From an uncultured Bacteroidales bacterium (GTDB taxonomy: Bacteria > Bacteroidota > Bacteroidia > Bacteroidales > P3): a DNA stretch of 64,000 nt. Positions 1 to 9,300 of this stretch are shown here, piece by piece. Both the position numbers and the translations under genes were made by a program. Position 1 is the first letter of the stretch. Each line of letters starts with the position of its first letter. The notes under the pieces are model-generated. The model saw nothing but the letters and a program-made list of their open reading frames with translations, did not search any database and was not told the origin of the DNA. The DNA is taken from assembly GCA_900318835.1 (NCBI GenBank), contig ONLW01000005.1:43815-107814 (forward strand). Reading direction: 5' to 3'.

Positions 1-349
1 GGCGCGGTCCCTGAGCCAGCAGTAGTTGCTCGGGGCAGAGCTCCCACAGGGAGGTCTCCTCATCCCAGCACAAAGCACCATTGTCCCAGTTGGCTTTGAC
101 GAAAGCGTTGCGAGGTGTCAGGCCCTTGGTCTCTTCGGCGACACGGGCGAAGCCGAGGTTGACGGCTTCGGCCAAATGGGCCGAGAGACGGTTGGCAAAT
201 GCCAGCTTGGCTCGATGTCTCTGCTGCGCAGGTGTGCGTGGATTGGTTGGGCGGTATGGGTCTTTCTTGACCTGCTGGCCGTTGAGCCCCACATATATCT
301 TGTTGCCACGCTTGCCGTGCTCCAATCCATTGGAATCAATCTTTGACAT
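1..349 (-). CDS. DUF6266-like protein, N-terminal part (cut by window edge)
   Basis: This open frame starts at an ATG ending at 349 and runs off the left edge of the window, giving about 116 residues. The N-terminus (MSKIDSNGLEHGKRGNKIYV) is followed by a TNPRTPAQQRHRAKLAFANR stretch, a LGFARV segment and, near the window edge, LLLAQGP. This order matches the N-terminal part of the DUF6266 family of Bacteroidota as I remember it. The function of that family is unknown to me. No clear promoter box is seen; the upstream region is filled by an 11-nt repeat array. A second gene of the same type is cut by the right edge. Being partial, it cannot be tested for intactness. Confidence 0.6.
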   Translation of the reverse strand, partial: MSKIDSNGLEHGKRGNKIYVGLNGQQVKKDPYRPTNPRTPAQQRHRAKLAFANRLSAHLAEAVNLGFARVAEETKGLTPRNAFVKANWDNGALCWDEETSLWELCPEQLLLAQGPR

Positions 350-454
350 AGGCTTGTGTTATGCTTGTTGGGTACTTGTCATGTGCTTGTTATCATAGAG
401 TGTCCCTATATTTACCCTAGAATTACCCTAGAGTTTCCCTAGAATTATCCTAGA
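350..454. repeat. Degenerate 11-nt tandem array
   Basis: Read on the minus strand, about nine to ten consecutive 11-nt units follow one another, first of the type TCTAGGGTAAT, then of the type AAGCATAACAC. The period is kept almost exactly although the units diverge. The array fills the leader of the DUF6266-like gene. It belongs to the same period class as the arrays at 2078, 16996, 23780, 28712, 37355, 42856 and 57747. Confidence 0.7.
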
Positions 455-481
455 TTCTTCAATATAACGTAACATCATGGG

Positions 482-508
482 TATTATTATCTCGAAGAGA
501 TAATAATA
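482..508. repeat. Inverted repeat, 12-nt arms
   Basis: TATTATTATCTC and GAGATAATAATA flank a 3-nt loop. The dyad is AT-rich and lies in a 397-nt stretch (350-746) in which I see no convincing gene. It could be a protein-binding site or a weak terminator. Confidence 0.5.
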
Positions 509-654
509 TATATTCCCGCAGGGTTGCTAAGAAATGGAAATGTTAATGGATGGCTTACGCTATGCATTGATTACTCATCTTCCTCATAATTCTCATCATC
601 TGTTTTTTTATGTGTTAGTCGGGGTAGTTGCCACCAACTATAACTTGCTGATTT

Positions 655-680
655 ATATATTCTTCTTTAGAAGAATATAT
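655..680. repeat. Inverted repeat, 12-nt arms
   Basis: ATATATTCTTCT and AGAAGAATATAT are separated by 2 nt, a nearly continuous 26-nt palindrome. It lies just beyond the kbl terminator. Its function is not known; a binding site or cruciform is possible. Confidence 0.5.
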
Positions 681-695
681 AGTAGCTATAGGGGT

Positions 696-721
696 AAAAA
701 AAAGGCACCCGGTTGGGTGCC
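696..721 (-). terminator. Rho-independent terminator of kbl
   Basis: On the minus strand GGCACCC, loop AACC, GGGTGCC is followed by a run of eight T. It lies about 25 nt beyond the kbl stop codon and is a textbook intrinsic terminator. Confidence 0.9.
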
Positions 722-746
722 CTTTCTGCTATTGTGCGAGTGTTAA

Positions 747-1928
747 TTATTTCTCGATTTCGGCACGGACTTTCTTGAAGGCCTCGATGCACTTGTCGAG
801 GTGCTCATGCTCGTGGGCGGCGCTGATTTGGACGCGGATGCGGGCCTGGCCCTTCGGGACGACGGGATAGTAGAAGCCGGTGACGAAGATGCCTTCTTCC
901 TGCATCTTGGCGGCATACTGCTGGCTCTTGGCGGCGTCGTAGATCATGACGGCGCAGATGGCACTCTCGCTGGGTTTGCAGTCGAAGCCTTCTTCCTTCA
1001 TGCGGCGCAGGAAGTAGTCGGTGTTCTCGTGCAGCTTGTCCTGCAGGGCGTTGGTCTCGCTCATGAGCTCGAACATGCGGATGCCGGCGGCCACAAGGCC
1101 GGGAGCCATGCTGTTGGAGAAGAGGTAGGGACGGCTGCGCTGACGCAGCATGTCGATGATTTCCTTCTTACCGGTGGTGAAACCGCCCATGGCGCCTCCG
1201 AAGGCTTTGCCAAGGGTTCCGGTGAGGATTTCAATCTTGCCGCGCAGGTTGTAGCGCTCGGTGACACCGCGGCCGGTCTTGCCGACAACGCCGGCGGAGT
1301 GGCTCTCGTCAACCATCACCATAGCATCGTACTTGTTGGCGAGCTCGTAAATCTTGTCGAGCGGGCAGACGTTGCCGTCCATGGAGAAGACGCCGTCGGT
1401 GACAATGATGCGGAAGCGGTTCTTCTGGGCGGCCTTGAGCTGCTCTTCGAGGTCGGCCATGTCGGCGTTGGCGTAGCGATAGCGCTGGGCTTTGCAGAGG
1501 CGCACACCGTCAATGATGGAGGCGTGGTTCAGGGCGTCGCTGATGATGGCATCCTCTTCGGTGAGCAGGGGCTCGAAGACACCGCCATTGGCGTCGAAGC
1601 AGGCAGCGTAGAGGATGGTGTCCTCGGTGCCGAAGAACTCGGCAATCTTCTTCTCGAGCTGCTTGTGGAGGTCCTGACAGCCGCAGATGAAGCGGACGGA
1701 GGCCATGCCGTAGCCGCGGGCGTCCATGCCCTTCTTGGCGGCTTCGATGAGCTCAGGGTTGTCGGCGAGGCCGAGGTAGTTATTGGCACAGAAGTTGAGG
1801 CACTTCTTGCCCTTCACCATGATCTCGGCGCCCTGGGGGCTCTCGATGATACGTTCGTGTTTGTAAAGACCGGCGGCCTCGATGTCGGCCAACTCTTTCT
1901 GCAGGTGCTGTTGAAACTTAGTGTACAT
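747..1928 (-). CDS. kbl: Glycine C-acetyltransferase (2-amino-3-ketobutyrate CoA ligase)
   Basis: This 393-residue PLP enzyme splits 2-amino-3-ketobutyrate with CoA into glycine and acetyl-CoA, the second step of threonine breakdown. It acts in the cytoplasm. The length equals that of the family. Visible motifs are the early NFCANNYLGLADNPE, the SVRFICG stretch typical of Kbl rather than 8-amino-7-oxononanoate synthase, DESH at residues 207-210, and the PLP lysine in GTLGKAFGG (K241). The gene stands alone, with its own promoter (1983-2013) and terminator. No threonine dehydrogenase gene is next to it in this window. Other alpha-oxoamine synthases are less likely. Confidence 0.93.
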   Translation of the reverse strand: MYTKFQQHLQKELADIEAAGLYKHERIIESPQGAEIMVKGKKCLNFCANNYLGLADNPELIEAAKKGMDARGYGMASVRFICGCQDLHKQLEKKIAEFFGTEDTILYAACFDANGGVFEPLLTEEDAIISDALNHASIIDGVRLCKAQRYRYANADMADLEEQLKAAQKNRFRIIVTDGVFSMDGNVCPLDKIYELANKYDAMVMVDESHSAGVVGKTGRGVTERYNLRGKIEILTGTLGKAFGGAMGGFTTGKKEIIDMLRQRSRPYLFSNSMAPGLVAAGIRMFELMSETNALQDKLHENTDYFLRRMKEEGFDCKPSESAICAVMIYDAAKSQQYAAKMQEEGIFVTGFYYPVVPKGQARIRVQISAAHEHEHLDKCIEAFKKVRAEIEK

Positions 1929-1982
1929 AATTACAATATTTTATCGTTACTTTTTATATTTTTATTCCTTAATAATAATCTA

Positions 1983-2013
1983 CAAAAGTACAAAAAAAAC
2001 TTTACGCTGCAAA
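1983..2013 (-). promoter_or_regulatory. Promoter of kbl
   Basis: The minus strand reads TTTG, 19 nt, TACTTTTG, which is the Bacteroidota housekeeping promoter consensus (-33 TTTG, -7 TAnnTTTG). Transcription would start near 1975, about 50 nt before the kbl start codon. Confidence 0.8.
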
Positions 2014-2077
2014 ATTTTTTTCCTTCACGGGAAAAAGGCCTGACACACCCTTAAAGCTAACGACCTATCAACCAGTA

Positions 2078-2127
2078 ATCAACTCCCTACCAACTCCTAC
2101 CGTAGTAGGAGTTGGTAGGGAGTTGAT
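2078..2127. repeat. Intergenic palindrome of the 11-nt array family
   Basis: Perfect 23-nt arms (2078-2100 and 2105-2127) flank a CGTA loop. The arms are built from CTCCTACCAAC-like units. It lies between the 3' end of the 64-residue peptide gene and the kbl promoter. The same motif recurs at 16996-17055, 23780-23842, 42856-42910 and 57747-57803. Confidence 0.85.
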
Positions 2128-2151
2128 AGGGGGTTCGTAGGGCAATGTAGG

Positions 2152-2346
2152 CTACTCGGTCCAACCTCCACTGAAGAGGTCTCCAGCCGGTTCCTCCCAT
2201 AGTTCTATCCCTTGTGTGCTGAAACCGGTAATGGCCTGGAGAGTAGTCATTGTAATATTATTATCATAATTGCTTAAGGCATAGCCATACTCTACCCTGA
2301 ACTCTACCACATTCAACGTGGGTGATATATATTGTTTCTTTCTCAT
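2152..2346 (-). CDS. Short peptide of unknown function
   Basis: This encodes about 64 residues starting MRKKQYISPTLNVVEF and ending LFSGGWTE. Short peptides with a basic start, a KQYISP-like motif and an acidic tryptophan-containing end are common next to surface-protein genes in Bacteroidales. Their function is not established. An in-frame ATG lies seven codons upstream (2367), but a TAATTTTG promoter-like box sits right in front of that ATG, so I prefer the ATG at 2346. The gene follows the fimbrillin-like lipoprotein by 33 nt in the same orientation, which suggests a link to that surface operon. Confidence 0.6.
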   Translation of the reverse strand: MRKKQYISPTLNVVEFRVEYGYALSNYDNNITMTTLQAITGFSTQGIELWEEPAGDLFSGGWTE

Positions 2347-2379
2347 AACCAATCTTTTTTTCGTCATTGCAAAATTATG

Positions 2380-3306
2380 CTATAACGCAATTACGGGGAT
2401 GTTGTACATTTTGTTGCGCTCGATGGCAATGGCGGTTTCGAGAATCTTGGTCTTGGAAAAGATTTCAGTGCCAGAGAGGGAGTAACCCTTGATGGTGAGG
2501 GTTTTAAATTCCTTGGCGAGCATAGGCATGCAGAAGGTAATCTCGCCTCCGTTGCTGGCAATGGTCTTGTAATCGTAGCTACCTTCCTTGAGGTAGAGGG
2601 TCATGTCGGCAATGAACTGCACATTCTGGTCTCCCTCGATGCCGATTTCGCCTGAAGGCATGCCGGGAAGCAGTCTGGGATTCCATCCATCCTCGGTGGG
2701 ATAGAGGTCCTTGTATATGGCAGGCTTGCCGTCGGCTGTGGTGGCCGAGACCACGAGACGGGCAACATCGAGGTCGGTATACGTTCCATTGTTCTTCAGT
2801 GTCAGGCGGATACCACCGGTGAGGTGACGGAAGCCGAGGCTGTGGCTACCGGCAGCAGCTTTGGCCGCCATGGGGAAGTAGACCTTCTGGGCATTACCGC
2901 CATTGCCGACGAAGTCAACACACAACGAGTGGATGTTCACGGCGCAGGCAGCCGCACCGTCATTGGAGGCATCGATGTGGTTGCCACCCTCGTTGATGGT
3001 GGCGGGATAGACGGCGTACATGTCCACCGTCAGGGGGCTGACGCCGTCGAGGTAGTAGTCATTGTCGTTGTCACCGACGATGACATAGGGGGTGCCATTG
3101 AGGTTGATATGCTCGTTGGCCACCCAGGTAGCTCCGTTGATGTTGGCGGGGTCAATCAGAATCTTGGTGCCGTTGTTACCCATGTTCTCAGTAAAGAGAT
3201 GCAGATGGCCGTCATCCAACAAGGACTGCTTTTCATTGTCCTTACCGCAGCCTGCAGCGAGGACTACCAGCAGGGCTGTAATTGTCATTATCTTAATCGT
3301 TTTCAT
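2380..3306 (-). CDS. Fimbrillin-like surface lipoprotein
   Basis: The 308-residue product has a lipoprotein signal peptide with lipobox LAAGC (C20), followed by GKDNEKQ, so it should be lipidated and outer-membrane attached. The body has Ig-like traits of the Bacteroidales fimbrillin/Mfa-like superfamily: VDMYAVYP in the N-terminal half, LGFRHLTGGIRLTL in the middle, and a C-terminal NKMYNIPV ending typical of these domains. It lies 36 nt downstream of the giant T9SS protein gene on the same strand and may be cotranscribed. It could be a pilus subunit, a pilus tip or anchor component, or a stand-alone surface lipoprotein. The exact subfamily cannot be fixed by eye. Confidence 0.7.
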   Translation of the reverse strand: MKTIKIMTITALLVVLAAGCGKDNEKQSLLDDGHLHLFTENMGNNGTKILIDPANINGATWVANEHINLNGTPYVIVGDNDNDYYLDGVSPLTVDMYAVYPATINEGGNHIDASNDGAAACAVNIHSLCVDFVGNGGNAQKVYFPMAAKAAAGSHSLGFRHLTGGIRLTLKNNGTYTDLDVARLVVSATTADGKPAIYKDLYPTEDGWNPRLLPGMPSGEIGIEGDQNVQFIADMTLYLKEGSYDYKTIASNGGEITFCMPMLAKEFKTLTIKGYSLSGTEIFSKTKILETAIAIERNKMYNIPVIAL

Positions 3307-3342
3307 GTTGTTATACAGTTATAACGTTAATACTAATATTAT

Positions 3343-6300
3343 TTATCTTATCACTATTTTTTGCGATTGATTCCCAAGGCGGAGGATATAGACTCCGGCG
3401 GGGAAGCGACGAGTGTAGAGAGAGGAGCGTGATGTGTTGAGCTCCTGAGAGAAAAGCTGACGTCCCATCACATCGTAGACCTCGAGGGTACCGGTGCCAA
3501 CGACAACCAGCTGGTTGCCCTCCCAGCGCGCAAAGTCGTGGAGCGCCGACATCCTGTTGGCATCAGACGACAGTTTCACCAAGAAGCGACAGGCATCGTC
3601 GCCGGTAGTTTGGAAGGTGTAAGCAGGGGTACGGAGGAGGTCGATATCGCGACCAACGAGAAGGTCAATAAGGTGGAGGTAGCTAGTAGAACTCGTCGTA
3701 CCTGTAATATTAGCAAGTGCCAGCGTGTAGTCACCGGGGGTGGTTTTCAGCGTCAAGGGGAATGTTGTGACGGTATCGTCAAGGTGAGCGATGGCGAAGT
3801 TGTTGATGCTGAGCATTGGAGCCTCCTCTATGAGGTGTCCCACCTTGGGAAGCCCTTGGCCCTCGGAGAAGATGGCATAAGCAACATCCTCATAGATAGT
3901 ATCAAAAAGTCTGAAAACGAGAATATCCGAGTAATCGGAATCCCCCGATGGGACTTTCTTGTTGCTGGCCTCGGTGAAGGTCAGGGTGCGCTCGCTGGTG
4001 GTGTGGATGAGGACGGCATTGGCAACGGGAATCTCGTAGGTGGCTAGTTGTGGACGCCAGGTACCGTCGGTGTTGAGGGAATAGCAGTACTCGCCAATGG
4101 AGGTGGTGTGATTGTAGGGGTTGCCCACAAGGTTGAAGCCCTTCAGGGCATCGGTGCCACAGCTGTAGGAGAGCTCGTGGTCGACCGTACCGCTATTGGG
4201 TTGTCCCGAGAAGGTGAGCACGGCAGCGGTGGCACGGCGGTAGATATAGCCGCGACCTGCCTCCATGGTGGTGAAGCCTGTGGCTTCACTACCTGCTTTC
4301 TGGTTCTCCCAGCGGGCATTCGCCTCGTCGTAGCGGAAGAGGTCGTAGTCCACATCGGTGAGGTGAATAACATTGCTCACTGACAACTGCCTATTGCTGC
4401 CGACACCGTCGTGCACGGGAGCCCCGATAGCGTGCCAGGTGGCAGCGCCTACGGCGAGGTTGAAGGTGTGGGGTGCCACCGTCTGATAGCCATCGGTCAC
4501 GATGAAGGTCACATCAAAATTCGAATTAGTGTTGTGGAAATTCCCCTCAAGTCCCATATAGGTGGTACCAACATCCGTTCTGCTGGCAACAGCTGCGCCA
4601 GTGAAAGAGAAGTCCGATTCAAAATAATCGGGATTACTTATAGAGACAATGTCGTAGCCACTCACAGTATGCTCCACTCCGTCGTAGACGGTGGTGTTGT
4701 GATGGCCGGTGATTCTGACAATCGCCTCGTTTGTGTTCGTGATTCTGAACGTACCGGGCACATAGGTAACATTGTAGTTGCCCTGTACTGGCTCGCCAGT
4801 GGCTGTAATGGTATAGGTACCAACAGCCTCGCCTGAAGCGCGGGTCAGCGTGTAACTGAGCACGTCGCCGTTCACCAGGCCTGTCACCGTCGCCGTCAAC
4901 GCCGGGTCGTTGCCACCCACCACCTTATCCTTGTCGTCGGCCGTCACCGTGGCGGAGGCCCGTGTGATGGTGAATGTGGCGGGCAGGTAGGTGACATTGT
5001 AGTTACCCTGCACGGCATCGCCGACAAGCGTGATAGCGTATGTGCCGGCATCCTCGCCCGTCTCGCGGCTTATGGTGTAGTTGATTACACTCAGGTCGTC
5101 GCCGTTGCGCAGGCCTCCCACCGACGTCGTCAGCAGCGGATCGGCCTCTCCGTAGACCTTCGTCACGCTGTCGGCCACCACCATCGCCAGAGCTCTGGTA
5201 ATGGTGAACTGGGAACCGCTGATTGACAGTTGATAGTTGGGATTATCGTTTTCGTTCACATTGACACTAATCGCATACGTCCCCACATCCTCGCCAGCAG
5301 TACGCGTCAAAGTGTAGTTGAGCACATCACTACCCACCAGGCCTGTCACCGTCGCCGTCAGCGTCGGGTCGCCCGTGCCGTAGGTCTTACTCTTGGGGTC
5401 GGCTGTCACTGTGGCATCCCTCTTCACAATGGTGAATGTGCCTCCCGTGGCCGACACCTCATAGTTTGGGTTGCTGCCGAGGGTCACCGTGACGGCGTAG
5501 CTTCCGGCAGCCTCACCGGCCGCACGGCTGAGGGTGTAGTTGAGCACATCGCTGCCTGCCATGCCGCTCACCGTAGCCGTGAGTGCAGGGTCGGCGGTGC
5601 CGTACACCTTGCTCTGGTTATCGGCAGCCACCGTGACTTCCCTTTTCGTAATGAAGAAGTATCCCGATTGCGCCACCAGTTCGTAGTTCTGGTTGATACC
5701 GGGGGTCACAGTGATGGCATACATCCCCACATCCTCGCCGGCGGCACGGCTCATCGTGTAACTCAACGTGTCGCCAGCCAGGACACCCTCCTCCGTGGCC
5801 GTCAGTGTCGGATCTTCCTCGCCATACACCTTGCTCTGGGAGCCGGGCACCATCAAGACGATGCGTTTGGCGATGCCGAATGAGCCACCGATAGCGGTCA
5901 CTTCGTAATTGGGGTTGCTGCCCAGCGTCACCGTAACCGGATAGGTGCCGGCGTCCTCACCTGCCTCGCGGCTCACGGTGTAGTTGATGGCCGTCGGCGT
6001 CATCCCCTCTCCCAGTCCCCTCACCGTGGCCGTCAGCGTCGGGTCGGCGTCGCCGTAGATTTTCGTCAGTGTGTCGGCCGTCACCGTGATGGGCCGCTTG
6101 GTGATGGTGAATTGCGAACCCACAACCGATAATTCGTAGTTCGCATTGCTGCCGGGGATTACCGTGACGGCGTAGCTGCCGATATCTTCGCCCTCAGCGC
6201 GGATCAGCGTGTAATTGATGTCACTTGCCGTATCGCCGTTTTGCAGGCCGCCCACCATCGCCGTCAGCTCCGGGTCGACGTCACCGTACACTTTGCTGGC

Positions 6301-9300
6301 GCTATTGGCCGTCACCGTGGCGGTTCTCTTGTTGATGGTGAAGGTGCCACCCGTGGCAGTCACCTCATAGTTCGGGTTAGCGCCTGGCGTCACCGTGACA
6401 GCATAGCTGCCCGCATTTTCGCCCGTAGCGCGGCTCAACGTGTAGTCGATCGCGTCGCTCCCCACCGTACCCTCCACCGTCGCCGTCAGCTCCGGGTCGT
6501 CGCCGCCGTAGGTCTTGCTGGCGTTATTGGCGGTCACCGTGGCGGGACGCTTGTTAATGGTGAACGTGCCGCCGTTGGCCGTCACCTCGTAGTTGGGATT
6601 GCTGCCGAGGTTCACCGTGACGGCGTAGGTGCCGACGGCATTGCCTGCCGCGCGGCTCAGGGTGTAGGCAATCACATCGCTTCCCTCCGTGCCGGTCACC
6701 GTGGCCGTCAGCGTCGGGTCGCTATTGCCATACACCTTGCTCAGGTTATCGGCCGTCACTGTGGCGGCTTTGCGGTTGATGGTGAAGATGGCATCTGTCT
6801 TTGTCACGCTGTAGTTGGGATTCTCGCCCAGGGTCACAGTGATGAGATAGGTACCGGCAGCCTCGCCGACAGCTCGTGCCAGCGTGTAATTCAACGTCTC
6901 GCTACCCACAGCGCCGGTCACCGTGGCCATGAGCGTGGGGTCGCTGTCGCCATAGGTCTTCGTCCTCGCCTCCGCGGCCACCGTCGCCGGAGCCGGGGTG
7001 ATGGTCTGGTAGCCGTCGGTCACAATGAACGTCACATTAAAGCCCCCGACAGTATTCTCAAACTGATTCGCCGCCAATCCCATATAGGTAGTGCCGGCAT
7101 CCGTGCGGCTGGCGGCGGCAGTGCCCGTAAACGTGAAGTCCTCCTCCGAATAGTCTGGATTGCTGATGGAGACCACGTCGTAGCCGCTCACCGCATGTGC
7201 CGCCCCATCGTAGACGGTGGTGTTGCCGCGACCGGCAATTCTCACCACCACCTGGGTGGCCGGCGTGATCGTAAGTGTACCGGGCACGTAGGTCACATCG
7301 TAGTTGCCCTGCTCCGCTTCGCCGCTGGGCGTGATGGCGTAGTCACCCTCCGCTTCGCCCGCTGCGCGGCTCAGCGTGTAGCTGATAACACTGGCCGCAT
7401 CACCGTTTTGCAGGCCGCTCACCGTGGCCGTCAGTTCCGGGTCAACCTGGTCGGCCATCTTCTCCTTGTCGTCGGCCGTCACCGTGGCGGTGGCTCGTGC
7501 GATGGTGAAGGTGCCCGTCTGGTAGGTCACATCGTAGTTGCCCTGTTCCGCGGCGCCTGTAGGCGTGATGGTGTAGGTTCCGGTAGTCTCGCCCGCCGCG
7601 CGACTCAGCGTGTAGGTGACGACATTGCCGTCCGCCACTCCCGTCACCGTGGCCGTCAGCGCGGGGTCGGTTCCGCCGTAGGTCTTGGCAATGTCATTGG
7701 CTGTCACCAAGGCCTGTCCCCGTGTTACCGTCAACGTGCCGAGATTGTCGTGAACGCTGTAGTTGTCCGGATCGGTCGTACCCCAGTCGATGGTGTAGCT
7801 GTTGGTGCCGGAGCCGACTTCCGTTTGGCTGCCGGTGGTGGTCACAGTGATGCTTTCATTCGAGGCCAAGCCAGAAATACTGCCTGCCCCTGTGGAGGGG
7901 TCAAATGCCACAGTGAGCGCGGTGCCGTCGTAGGACTTGGTGGCTGACGGAGTGGTGATGAAGAGATCGGCCGGCTCCACGGTCAGTGTGCCAGCCACTG
8001 TGGTCACATTGGTGAAGTTTTCCGTCTTGTCCTCACCGTCGGCGTTTTTGATTACGTAGCTGCTCACCACGTTGGCGCTGGTGCCTGTGTTCGTCTGGCT
8101 ACCGCTCGTGGTGGCCTCCACGGAGAAGCCTGTAGGCAGTCCCGTCCACGTCACCGTCCCGCTCGTGAGCGCCGTGCCGTCATAGGGCCTGCTGGCGCTG
8201 CCGGCGGTGAGCACGATTTCCGAGGTGTTCGGAGTGACGGTGAGTGTGCCGAAATGATTGATCACCGTGTAGTTTTTCTCCTGCGCTATATTCTCACCCC
8301 AGGGACCGGGATTGCCCCAGTCGATTTCGCAGATGTTGTCGCTGGAGCCCACCTCCGTCTGGCTGCCGCTGGGCATACACCACACATGCTCCCCATGCTC
8401 CAGCCCCTGGACACTCCAGTTGTTGTTCGTCAGCTCCCGCCCGTCGTACTCTTTGGTGGCACTGCCTGTGAAAAGCGTCAGCGTCGCGGGCAGGATGACG
8501 ATGCAGCTGTCGATGGGATAGAAGTGGTAGAGGCAGGTCTTGTCCTTCCCCGTCTCCGCGTCTTTGATTTCCCAGTGTTCAACCACGTTCCTCACGCTGT
8601 CCACATCCGTCACCGTCCGGTCCGGCTCCGCCAGCGACACTATCAGCGAGTCGCCTATCCTCAGCGCCAGCTGCCTCCACTGGTCACTGGTGACATAGTA
8701 TTCTGCCCGTTCCGGAACCTTCCAATTGTCGTCATATTCCACGACGTTGATGCTGTTCAGCGACACCGGGATGCCATCATAAACCTTTTTGAAACCCTTG
8801 GCGCGGAGCGTCATCTTGGGGTTGATAGGATCGTTGACTTTAATCTGTTTATCTTGATAGCACCCCAAACTGTCAGTGATGGTCATGTAATACAAGCCGT
8901 TGGCGAGGTTGAGCAGGGTGTCGTAGCCCTTCGGCACCCCGCTTTCGTCGGGCGGATTGAGGGCCTGAATCCAGTGCACGCCTTTGGACACATGGTTCGA
9001 ATCCCAGTACTCTATCTTGTACGGCGAGCCGTCGCGGTTGAATTCGAACTGCCTGATCACAAGATCAATCCAGCCGTCGTCAGTATCAACGCAGTTGCCC
9101 CACTTGGTCACTAAGTAGTTGAACGAATACTCATCCACCAACACCGTGTCGCGCCTCTCGCACACCGAGTGCGGCGTCACATCCGTCGTCCTCAGGTAGT
9201 AGAGGCCGGGGTCCAGGAAGCGCAACGAGTCCGGATGTCCGTCAATGTACGATTCATCGGCAATGTCGCCATTCTCCCTCGACCACTCGTAGGCGTACCC

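Noticed and set aside
534-746. A 70-codon plus-strand frame downstream of kbl
   Set aside because: It runs through a palindrome and the kbl terminator hairpin and has no promoter or family resemblance; it is chance.
4720-7740. CRISPR-like regular repeats
   Set aside because: Units are over 200 bp, diverged and coding; there are no short identical repeats with unique spacers and no cas genes.
6241-7947. A 568-codon plus-strand frame opposite the giant gene
   Set aside because: It is the mirror of the MBG repeat-coding strand; the GC-rich codons leave the antisense frame open. The sense protein has clear domains.
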